Shown here in pieces: positions 49,904 through 57,996 of a stretch of DNA of 64,000 nt. The translations under genes were made by a program, and so were the position numbers. The number at the start of each line of letters is the position of its first letter. The stretch's first letter is position 1. The notes beneath the pieces were generated by a model, which saw nothing but the letters and a program-made list of their open reading frames with translations, was not told the origin of the DNA and made no database searches. The stretch lies in NCBI GenBank assembly GCA_035363255.1, contig DAOSES010000001.1:1-64000 (forward strand), given 5' to 3'. The DNA comes from T3SED10-260 sp035363255. Lineage in GTDB: Bacteria > Caldisericota > Caldisericia > UBA6126.

Positions 49904-51650
49904 TTCGTTTTAACTCCTCCCTTAATTGCTTGCTCAGTTCAAGCTTGCCTTCTTTTTCGGCTTGGATAATCTGCTCGCTCAGTTGCTGGATGCTTTGCTT
50001 TCTGTTTTTGTTTTCTTCAGTTTTAAGCATACACTCAAGCACAGCAGTATCATTATAAAAACTCTCTTCAATAAGAAAAAGTTCAGAAAGCAAACGCTTC
50101 ATATCATCATCATTTATGCGAATCAGTAATTCTTTATTAAGTAAATACCCAACTTTATTAAATTCTTCTTTCAAAAAAACAAAAAGCTTTATATGATCTT
50201 TTTGCCCAAAATCAAGTTCAGATATACGCGAAAACACCATTTGATGGAAAGAAGGATCGTTTTTTTCGATGAGAGCTTTAAGTAAAATTTTCTCGCCGTC
50301 CTCGGATGGGATGTTGCATACAGGACGTTTCTTTCTGACAATAGAGGTTTTTGCTTGATAGCTACTCTTTTGAAATCGTTGCAAGCGATCATTGAGTATT
50401 TTCAGGGAGATCCCAGTATCAAGCGCTACTTGCCTTAAAATGGACTCACTCATGAGTAAGTCATGATTTTCCAATATTTTACTTAAGATTTGGGAAATCG
50501 CATTTTCCACTGCCATGGGGTCCTTTGATTGAGTGTGAGACCAGATATCTTTCCAGATGAAGTCCAAGGGCATTAAAGCTTCTTCACAAAGTTTTGTCCA
50601 GGCATCTTTACCCTCTTGACGTATAAAATCGTCAGGATCTTTGTATGTTGGCGGAAGCACAATAGCTTTGCATATCATCTTCATAGCCAAGACCAGATCG
50701 ATAGCCCTTCTTGTGGCTTGAATGCCTGCATGATCGTTGTCATAACACAAGACCAGACGAGAGCTGTGCTTGAAAGCAAGTTTTGCTTGGTCTGAAGTAA
50801 ACGCTGTACCCAAAGAGGCACAAACATTACTAAATCCACTTTGAGCTAATGAAATCACATCCATATATCCTTCAACTATGATGAGTTGATCATCATTTTT
50901 CATCTCTTTTTTTGCCTGATTTAAACCAAAGAGATGCTTTCCTTTTTGAAAAAGGGAGTGTTCGGGGCTATTGAGATACTTGGGTTGAACTTGATCTGAG
51001 AGAGCTCTTCCACCAAAGCCTATCAAATTTTGGCCCGAACTAATAATGGGAAACAATATACGCTCTCGAAAGTAGGGATAATAATTGCCGTGAGTATCTT
51101 TGAGTAGTAAGCCTACATGATGGCATAAAGCCAAATCGAAACCTTTTTTTTTCAACATTTCAAGAAACTGAGGATCATGAGCAGGGGCAAAACCTAATTG
51201 ATATGCATCCGCAACAGCTTCCTGTATGCCTCTTTGCTGCATATAGTTTTTTGCCTGGCTTTGTTTTAGGTATTGTTGGCGATAGTAGTCTCGAGCAAAA
51301 CCTAACACCGCTTTAATTTCATCTCTGGGTCCTGTATGATGTTGGAGCTTGTCACTGCTCCATTCCAAAGGAGGAAGGCCTGCTTTATCTCCAAGGAATT
51401 CAATAGCTTCGCGAAATTCAAGGTGTTCAAATTTTTCAACAAAGCTGATCAGGTCTCCCCCTGCTCGACAACCAAAGCAGAAAAATATCCCCTTTTCTTC
51501 ACTTACTGTGAATGAAGGGGTTTTTTCAGCATGAAAAGGGCAAAGCCCCAACCAATTTCTTCCCGCTTTTCTCAGAGCTACGTGTTTGCCAATGAAATCA
51601 AGCAGATCAATTTGATCTTTGATTTGGCGAACATACTCTTCAAGATTCAT
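49896..51650 (-). CDS. dnaG: DNA primase
   Basis: Makes RNA primers for replication. 584 residues. The CHC2 zinc-binding domain (LCPFHAEKTPSFTV ... FFCFGC) is N-terminal, the TOPRIM core has VEGYMDVISL and YDNDHAG, and a helical C-terminal DnaB-interaction region follows. GGGAG precedes the ATG. It sits after ppdK, from which it is separated by a hairpin, and overlaps rpoD by eight bases. Confidence 0.96.
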   Translation of the reverse strand: MNLEEYVRQIKDQIDLLDFIGKHVALRKAGRNWLGLCPFHAEKTPSFTVSEEKGIFFCFGCRAGGDLISFVEKFEHLEFREAIEFLGDKAGLPPLEWSSDKLQHHTGPRDEIKAVLGFARDYYRQQYLKQSQAKNYMQQRGIQEAVADAYQLGFAPAHDPQFLEMLKKKGFDLALCHHVGLLLKDTHGNYYPYFRERILFPIISSGQNLIGFGGRALSDQVQPKYLNSPEHSLFQKGKHLFGLNQAKKEMKNDDQLIIVEGYMDVISLAQSGFSNVCASLGTAFTSDQAKLAFKHSSRLVLCYDNDHAGIQATRRAIDLVLAMKMICKAIVLPPTYKDPDDFIRQEGKDAWTKLCEEALMPLDFIWKDIWSHTQSKDPMAVENAISQILSKILENHDLLMSESILRQVALDTGISLKILNDRLQRFQKSSYQAKTSIVRKKRPVCNIPSEDGEKILLKALIEKNDPSFHQMVFSRISELDFGQKDHIKLFVFLKEEFNKVGYLLNKELLIRINDDDMKRLLSELFLIEESFYNDTAVLECMLKTEENKNRKQSIQQLSEQIIQAEKEGKLELSKQLREELKRIV

Positions 51651-51687
51651 TGTTAGCTCCCGACCAAAAGGTCAAACACTTAAAGCA

Positions 51688-51721
51688 TCAGAGGATGAAG
51701 CAAAAATACTTCATCCTCTGA
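51688..51721. terminator. Hairpin between ppdK and dnaG
   Basis: Perfect 13-bp stem TCAGAGGATGAAG (51688-51700) / CTTCATCCTCTGA (51709-51721) with an 8-base loop. On the minus strand the T run after it is weak, so partial termination or transcript processing is more likely than a full stop. Confidence 0.6.
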
Positions 51722-51738
51722 ATAAAAACAAGAACATT

Positions 51739-54369
51739 CTATGCCGGTTTGTGTAAAATGGCTGATCGAGCTGCAGCTACACGTGCCACAGGAACTCGAT
51801 AGGGGGAACAGCTTACATAATTCAAGCCCACCAAATGGCAAAATTCGATGGAATCAGGGTCCCCACCATGCTCTCCACAGATACCGAGCTTCATGCCTGG
51901 ATTCACTTTTCGCCCTTCTTCGACTGCTATTTTTATCAGTCTTCCTACGCCGGTTTGATCCAAACTGGCAAAAGGATCATCTTTCAGAATTTTCTGCTCC
52001 AAGTACTCGGGTAAAAACTTATTGATATCATCTCTCGAGAATCCATAAGTCATTTGGGTGAGATCGTTGGTCCCAAAGGAGAAAAATTGAGCTGTTTTTG
52101 CTATATCGCCTGCAGTCAGCGCTGCGCGTGGAACTTCAATCATCGTTCCCACCAGATAGCTTATCTGCACTTGATGTTCCTGCATAACATTTTTGGCTAC
52201 TTCATCAATAAGTTCTTTTTGCATGATAAGCTCTTTGTCGGTGCCCACCAATGGAACCATAATCTCGGGCTCGATGGTCATATTCTCATTTTTGTGCAAA
52301 TAAGCCACCGCTTCCATAATGGCACGGGTCTGCATCCGAGTAATTTCTGGATAAGTGATGCCCAAGCGACAACCACGGTGACCCAACATGGGATTGACCT
52401 CTTTAAGAGCTACAATTTTTTCTTTAATACTCTCCACTTTTACTTGTAGAAGTTGAGCCAGTTCAACAATATCAGCTTCAGCACTAGGCAAAAACTCGTG
52501 CAAAGGAGGATCAAGCAAGCGGATGGTGACGGGTAAACCTTTCATAGCACGGAAGATGCCGATGAAATCTTCTTTTTGCATGGGTAGGATTTTGTCTAAG
52601 GCTTTTTGTCTTCCTTCGAGTGAATCGGATAAAATCATCTCTCTAACGCTTTTAATGCGGTCTCCTTCAAAAAACATGTGCTCTGTGCGGCATAAACCAA
52701 TGCCTTCCGCTCCAAATTTTCTGGCTTGCAAAGCATCATGGGGAGTATCCGCATTGGTACGTATTTTAAGCTTTCTGACTTCATCAGCCCAGTTTAGCAG
52801 AGTTTCAAATTCGATCCCAATCACAGGATCAATCACAGGAAGAGCACCTTGAAAAACTTCTCCGCTGGAGCCATCCAGGCTGATAATATCGCCTTCTTTG
52901 ATCACCAAACCCTGCGAATTTCTGAAAGACTTTCCATGTTCATCGATATGAATTCCATCCGCACCAGATACACAACACTTACCCATGCCTCGAGCAACTA
53001 CTGCGGCATGAGAAGTCATGCCTCCACGTGCAGTCAAGATACCTTGAGCGCTGTGCATGCCCTTGATATCTTCGGGGGAGGTTTCTTCGCGGACTAATAT
53101 TACAGCTTCGTTGTTTGCAGCTTGAAGCTCTGCATCTTCAGCAGTAAAAACCACCTTACCCGTTGCAGCTCCGGGAGAAGCTGGTAAGCCTTTTGCAATA
53201 AGGGTGAAAGAATTTTTCTCTTTTTCATCAAAGCGCTTGTGTAAAAGCTGATTTACTTGATTGGGGTGCACTCTAAGCAAAGCTTCTTCTTTGCTTAATA
53301 CTCCTTCATGATGCATATCATAGGCTATGCGGATGGCCGCAGCACCTGTGCGCTTGCCTGATCTGGTCTGGAGAAGATAAAGAATTTCGTTTTCGATAGT
53401 AAATTCGATATCTTGCATGTCTCGATAATGTTTTTCAAGTTGTCTGCAGGTTTGGAGCAGTTGTTGATAGGCTTTGGGCATAGGTGTTTCAAGCATGTGT
53501 ATCTTTTGAGGAGTACGGATGCCTGCTACCACGTCTTCTCCCTGAGCGTTGATCAAAAATTCGCCATAAAGCGCGGGGTCTCCTGTAGAAGGATCACGGG
53601 TGAAACAAACCCCGGTAGCAGAACGCTCGTTCAAATTACCAAAAACCATGCTTTGGATGTTTACTGCTGTTCCGATTAATCCTTCAATTTTGTTGAGCTT
53701 TCGATAAACCTTCGCTCTTTCGTTGTTCCATGATTTGACTACTGCATTAATGGACTCGGTGAGTTGAATCCAGGGATCTTGCGGGAAAGCTTTACCTTTT
53801 TCCTGAACATAGACTTCCTGGTAGGCTTTAATGAGTTTTTTCAGGTCACTGGCGTCCAGCTCATTGTCTAACTTGACTCCTTTAAGAGCTTTGGCAGAGC
53901 TAAGCAGTTTTTCAAAGCTTTCATGTTTGATTTCGTACACTACATTGCCAAACATCTGCAAGAGTCGTCGATAAGAGTCTAAAACAAATCGTTCAGAAGC
54001 AGGATTGCTTGCCCACTTTTCCACAATTTGATCGTTGAGTCCGAGATTGAGAATAGTGTCCATCATTCCAGGCATACTCATCACTGCGCCCGATCTGACA
54101 GAAACCAATAAGGGACGTTCAGGATTTCCAAAAACCTTGTTTGTTTTTTGTTCGAGCTGGTTTAGATGGTCTCTTACTTCTTCAAACAAGTGCTCTGGAT
54201 ATTTCAGTTCATGCTCATAATAATACTGACAGACTTCAGTGCTAATGGTAAAGCCTGGAGGTACGGGAATGCCCAGGCGAGCCATCTCTGACAAGCCTGC
54301 ACCCTTACCACCAAGGATATTTTTCATTTGACCTGATCCTTCTTCAAATTGATAAACAAATTTTGTCAC
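51739..54369 (-). CDS. ppdK: Pyruvate, phosphate dikinase
   Basis: Interconverts pyruvate, ATP and phosphate with PEP, AMP and pyrophosphate. 876 residues, normal length. N-terminal ATP-grasp region (LGGKGAGLSEMARLG), central phosphohistidine domain with GGMTSHAAVVARGMGK (catalytic His) and C-terminal PEP/pyruvate domain with GICGEHGGD (catalytic Cys). The start is GTG 54369 with GGAGG upstream, and it overlaps the glyS stop by four bases. With pckA it allows PPi-linked PEP metabolism. Confidence 0.96.
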   Translation of the reverse strand: MTKFVYQFEEGSGQMKNILGGKGAGLSEMARLGIPVPPGFTISTEVCQYYYEHELKYPEHLFEEVRDHLNQLEQKTNKVFGNPERPLLVSVRSGAVMSMPGMMDTILNLGLNDQIVEKWASNPASERFVLDSYRRLLQMFGNVVYEIKHESFEKLLSSAKALKGVKLDNELDASDLKKLIKAYQEVYVQEKGKAFPQDPWIQLTESINAVVKSWNNERAKVYRKLNKIEGLIGTAVNIQSMVFGNLNERSATGVCFTRDPSTGDPALYGEFLINAQGEDVVAGIRTPQKIHMLETPMPKAYQQLLQTCRQLEKHYRDMQDIEFTIENEILYLLQTRSGKRTGAAAIRIAYDMHHEGVLSKEEALLRVHPNQVNQLLHKRFDEKEKNSFTLIAKGLPASPGAATGKVVFTAEDAELQAANNEAVILVREETSPEDIKGMHSAQGILTARGGMTSHAAVVARGMGKCCVSGADGIHIDEHGKSFRNSQGLVIKEGDIISLDGSSGEVFQGALPVIDPVIGIEFETLLNWADEVRKLKIRTNADTPHDALQARKFGAEGIGLCRTEHMFFEGDRIKSVREMILSDSLEGRQKALDKILPMQKEDFIGIFRAMKGLPVTIRLLDPPLHEFLPSAEADIVELAQLLQVKVESIKEKIVALKEVNPMLGHRGCRLGITYPEITRMQTRAIMEAVAYLHKNENMTIEPEIMVPLVGTDKELIMQKELIDEVAKNVMQEHQVQISYLVGTMIEVPRAALTAGDIAKTAQFFSFGTNDLTQMTYGFSRDDINKFLPEYLEQKILKDDPFASLDQTGVGRLIKIAVEEGRKVNPGMKLGICGEHGGDPDSIEFCHLVGLNYVSCSPYRVPVARVAAARSAILHKPA

Positions 54370-56396
54370 GAAACAGTTCCTCCTTCAAATACAACTTTAG
54401 ATAAATCGAAATATTGATGAATAATGCGATATACTTCAAAGATTAATCTCAGACGATTGTTTCTAAGCAGCTCATTGTCACTCATCACAAATACCTGCTC
54501 GAAGAAAGACTGGACAGGGAAGTTGATCTCATAAAGGATCTTGAGAAGATCGGGGGGAATATCTTTGATTTGAGACAATTTTTGATCGAGTTGTTGTAGA
54601 GAGTGATAGAGTGCTTGTTCCTGGGGATGTTCAAACAATGATGTCTGGATAGAAACCTCAGGCTCTTGTTCTTTGAGCAGATTTTTAATTCGAGTGTAGG
54701 CTTCGCAGAGCACGCGAAAGGGTGAATCATTTCTTGAGGCTTCGAGAATATGGATTTTATCAAGAAGGATTCGTGGGTTTTGAAGAGCAGTAGTTTGGGC
54801 TGATTGAATTATGTCGTAAGGATATTTTTGCGATAGGATCAGATAGAGTCGCTGTGAAAACCATTCTGAAATTTGATGCATATGCTGATCATAGCTGATT
54901 TCGATGGTTTTGTCTTCTTTTTGATAGCTTTTCCAGGAAGCAGAAAACAAGTTTTCAGGAGTAATAGAAACTTGACGCTCAAGGTATATTCGTATCAAAC
55001 CGTTCAAACAACGACGCAAACCGAAGGGATCAGCAGAGCTGGAAAATGGTATGGCATGAACGCTGGCACCCGTGATAGTATCGGCTCTGTCAAGGAGTCC
55101 ACTCACTATCCCCAAAGGAGTTTGGGGCAAGAGGTCAGCTTCGTGCCTTGGGAAGTAATGCTCTTTGATTGCGCGTGCAATCTCTTCGGAAAAAGACTCT
55201 TGTTGGGCATATATTTCACCCATACTACCTTGCAAAACCGGAAATTCTGCTACAACACGGGTGGATAAGTCATTTTTGATTAAGTGAAGCAGGGTGCCAA
55301 GCTCAGGATATGCAGAATAAAGACCAAGCTCGGAAGAAGCACTAGTGAGACGTTGGATTTTATCATACACGGTCCCGGTTTTTTCCATAAAGACCATGGT
55401 CTTCAAGTCTTCGTAACGCTGACTCAGTGGCTGTTTCATGTCTTGTTCATAAAAATATTCTGCGTCATTTAATCGAGCAGTAACTACTTTTTCGAAACCT
55501 TTACTGACAAGAGAAGGGTCTTTTTTTCCGTTCATCACAAAGTAAAAACTATCCGAACAGTGAGAGGAATTCTGGGATACCTCTGGGAAACATTTCATCT
55601 GACTGGAGATTACGGTTTGAATGATTTCGGAGGGAAGAGTTAAAAATCGCTCAGGGAACTTGGTGTGAAGCACTATGGGAGTTTCGCTACGATTGGCATT
55701 TTCTTCCAAGATATCAATATCGGGTTTAAAGGGGAGTTGTTTTTTTATGCTTTCGATACGATCGCTCATAGAGTACAGGATTTCATGTTGTTTGAGAACT
55801 TCGAAATAATGGTTGACGCTCTCCACTTTGAGGGGATTTTCTCCATGTAAACCACGGGTGAAGGCCTCAGATTGGAGTCCAAATAATTCGAGAGGAAGGG
55901 TTTGATCGTTAAAAAAAGCACAGATCCATCGTACGGGGCGTATAAATACATACTTGGACCAACGCATGGTTTTTTTGTAAGGAAAGCTTTGAAGAAACCT
56001 GGGGAAATATTTACTGAAGAAATCTGGCACCGAGAGGCATTCCATGGAAAGGCAAATGCGAATATAATCTCCCTGCTCGGTGCTCAAGGTATCCCATGAT
56101 TCAGCATTATATTTTGATAAAAAACCGCGTAGAGCGGGGGTGGGGTTTCCTTGGGAATCCAGCGCAACACTAAGAGAGGGACCCTTGATTTCTTGAAGCA
56201 AAGGTTTCTGGAAGTCGCTTAACTCTTGGATGCAAAAGATCATACGTCTCGGACTAAGCATCAAACTGGCTTTCTTAAAATTCCACCGATGCTCTTCCAA
56301 AAAAGCCCTAAAACTATTTTCAAGCGTATTTTGCAAATCAATCATGTAGGAAGAAGGAAGCTCTTCTACGCCAATCTCAATCATGAGCTCAGACAT
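54366..56396 (-). CDS. glyS: Glycyl-tRNA synthetase, beta subunit
   Basis: Subunit of the bacterial alpha2beta2 GlyRS, responsible for tRNA binding. 676 residues from ATG 56396, chosen for AAGGAG upstream and the canonical MIEIGVEELPSSYM start. Conserved parts include HGENPLKV and FPKHEADLLP-like FPRHEADLLPQTP, with the C-terminal anticodon-binding-like helical region. It overlaps glyQ by eight bases and ppdK by four. Confidence 0.95.
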   Translation of the reverse strand: MSELMIEIGVEELPSSYMIDLQNTLENSFRAFLEEHRWNFKKASLMLSPRRMIFCIQELSDFQKPLLQEIKGPSLSVALDSQGNPTPALRGFLSKYNAESWDTLSTEQGDYIRICLSMECLSVPDFFSKYFPRFLQSFPYKKTMRWSKYVFIRPVRWICAFFNDQTLPLELFGLQSEAFTRGLHGENPLKVESVNHYFEVLKQHEILYSMSDRIESIKKQLPFKPDIDILEENANRSETPIVLHTKFPERFLTLPSEIIQTVISSQMKCFPEVSQNSSHCSDSFYFVMNGKKDPSLVSKGFEKVVTARLNDAEYFYEQDMKQPLSQRYEDLKTMVFMEKTGTVYDKIQRLTSASSELGLYSAYPELGTLLHLIKNDLSTRVVAEFPVLQGSMGEIYAQQESFSEEIARAIKEHYFPRHEADLLPQTPLGIVSGLLDRADTITGASVHAIPFSSSADPFGLRRCLNGLIRIYLERQVSITPENLFSASWKSYQKEDKTIEISYDQHMHQISEWFSQRLYLILSQKYPYDIIQSAQTTALQNPRILLDKIHILEASRNDSPFRVLCEAYTRIKNLLKEQEPEVSIQTSLFEHPQEQALYHSLQQLDQKLSQIKDIPPDLLKILYEINFPVQSFFEQVFVMSDNELLRNNRLRLIFEVYRIIHQYFDLSKVVFEGGTVS

Positions 56397-57237
56397 TTTT
56401 TTCTCCTTCCATGAAATTGCTTGCACATTGCTTGACAAGCTTCCTGATGCGCCCCAGATACCTGGCTCTTTCGTTGACAGAAAGAGCTCCGCGAGTATCA
56501 AGAATATTGAATACATGGGAGCATTTTAAGGCATATTCATAGGCAGGAAGCACCAAGCGGTGATCGATGCAGTGTTGGGATTCTTCTTGAAAAAGATCGT
56601 ATATTCGAAACAAGCGATCTGTATCTGCCAACTCATGAGCATAAATTGATTGCTCTTTTTCATCTAAAAAGCGGATGTCGTGGTAGTTATCTTGTGGACC
56701 TACCTGCATTTCATAGATCGAGGATTTTTCCTGGATATAAAGTGACAAGCGCTCCAAGCCGTAAGTGATTTCGACAGCAGGCTCAGGGAGTTCTATTCCC
56801 CCTGCTTGTTGAAAATAGGTGAATTGGGTAATTTCCATGCCATCCAGCCAAACTTCCCAACCAACCCCCCAGGCACCAAGCGTAGGAGCCTCCCAGTTGT
56901 CTTCAATAAAACGTATATCATGTTCTTTGCTACTTAAACCAAGCACCTCGAGGCTTTGAATGTACAGATCCTGGATGTTTTGAGGTATGGGTTTTATGAT
57001 GAGCTGCATCTGCATATGCTTGTAAACTCGATTGGGATTGACTCCATAACGTCCATCCGTGGGTCTTCGGGAAGGTTGAACATAGCAGATATTGGCAGGA
57101 CGGGAAGCTAAAACACGAAAGAAAGTATAAGGAGCCATCGTGCCTGCACCAACCTCCATGTCAAAAGCGGGAAGGACAGTGGATCCCCTGGTTTCCCAGT
57201 AGTGTTCAAGTGAAGAAATAATGGAAGAAAGCTGCAT
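56389..57237 (-). CDS. glyQ: Glycyl-tRNA synthetase, alpha subunit
   Basis: Catalytic subunit of GlyRS, forming glycyl-adenylate. 282 residues. Motifs are VGAGTMAPYTFFRVL, YVQPSRRPTDGRYG, WEAPTLGAWGVGWEVW and YGLERLSLYIQ. No T-box leader is present because it lies inside an operon, five bases after the CBS-domain gene. Confidence 0.97.
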   Translation of the reverse strand: MQLSSIISSLEHYWETRGSTVLPAFDMEVGAGTMAPYTFFRVLASRPANICYVQPSRRPTDGRYGVNPNRVYKHMQMQLIIKPIPQNIQDLYIQSLEVLGLSSKEHDIRFIEDNWEAPTLGAWGVGWEVWLDGMEITQFTYFQQAGGIELPEPAVEITYGLERLSLYIQEKSSIYEMQVGPQDNYHDIRFLDEKEQSIYAHELADTDRLFRIYDLFQEESQHCIDHRLVLPAYEYALKCSHVFNILDTRGALSVNERARYLGRIRKLVKQCASNFMEGEKNV

Positions 57238-57242
57238 TTGAA

Positions 57243-57704
57243 TCAGTCTTCTTTTCTGAAAATTAAATCAATGATATCGGTGCGTGAAATGAAGCCAATG
57301 AGCTTATTGTTTTCAACTACTGGCAGTTGTTTGATGCGTTTTTTATACATTAATTCGGCAGCATAAGAAATGGGACGATCGGGGTCGATGGTAATCGGTT
57401 GATCATTCATCACTTCAGATACTTTGGTGCCGATAATTTTGTGGTATTCTTTCATCATTTCTTCGTTGGATTCGTAGGAGCCATAAGGCCAGAGGGTAAA
57501 AAGACGAATCCCTGTGGCACGAATCACGAGATCTCCCTGGGTAATCATTCCAATGACTTCACCTTTTTCGTTTAGCACTGGAATACCATTGATTCGATGT
57601 TTTACCATCAAAGCAGCAGCTTCTTCAACAAGAGCATTCTGCTGGATTGAGATACAATCCTTTTTCATAATATCTCTGACGGGCAAATTAAGCAATAAAG
57701 CCAT
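57243..57704 (-). CDS. CBS-domain pair protein
   Basis: 153 residues from ATG 57704 (AGGAG eight bases upstream). Two CBS domains (about 8-62 and 92-150) with the patterns INGIPVLNEKGEVIGMIT and IKQLPVVENNKLIGFIS form one Bateman module that usually binds adenine nucleotides. It is the first gene of the glyQ-glyS-ppdK-dnaG-rpoD unit. In Firmicutes a CBS-containing regulator (CcpN, with an HTH) often sits in this position, but this protein has no HTH, so it may sense nucleotides for another partner such as PpdK. Confidence 0.88.
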   Translation of the reverse strand: MALLLNLPVRDIMKKDCISIQQNALVEEAAALMVKHRINGIPVLNEKGEVIGMITQGDLVIRATGIRLFTLWPYGSYESNEEMMKEYHKIIGTKVSEVMNDQPITIDPDRPISYAAELMYKKRIKQLPVVENNKLIGFISRTDIIDLIFRKED

Positions 57705-57887
57705 AACATGCACTCCTTTCATAACAAACGAACTATTTCATTTTTTCACTTTCCAATTGCTAAAGATATATTTTACTTTTTTCCTTCTTGGATGTATATA
57801 ACTTCCTTGTGAATTGGAAAAAAAAATTTGTGTGGCATTTGCATTCTGGTCACATTTGGTTAAACTGTTTTAGAAGAAAAACACCGT

Positions 57888-57963
57888 GGGCCTGTGGCGC
57901 AGCTGGGAGCGCGCCTGCATGGCATGCAGGAGGTCACGAGTTCAAATCTCGTCAGGTCCACCA
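57888..57963 (+). tRNA. tRNA-Ala (GGC)
   Basis: Acceptor GGGCCTG / CAGGTCC, anticodon stem CCTGC/GCAGG with loop ATGGCAT (anticodon GGC), T stem ACGAG/CTCGT with loop TTCAAAT, discriminator A and encoded CCA. A possible promoter is TTGCAT (57839-57844) and TAAACT (57861-57866), 16 bp apart. Confidence 0.95.
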
Positions 57964-57996
57964 TTCTATCTTTATCCCAAACCAAGGCAGGTCATA

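Noticed and set aside
57705..57887. T-box or other leader for the glyQ-glyS operon
   Set aside because: No T-box consensus (AGGGTGG-like) on the minus strand; 183 bases with no clear element.
57886..57996. N-terminal extension of topoisomerase III
   Set aside because: The extension is the translated tRNA-Ala gene; the family start is ATG 57997.
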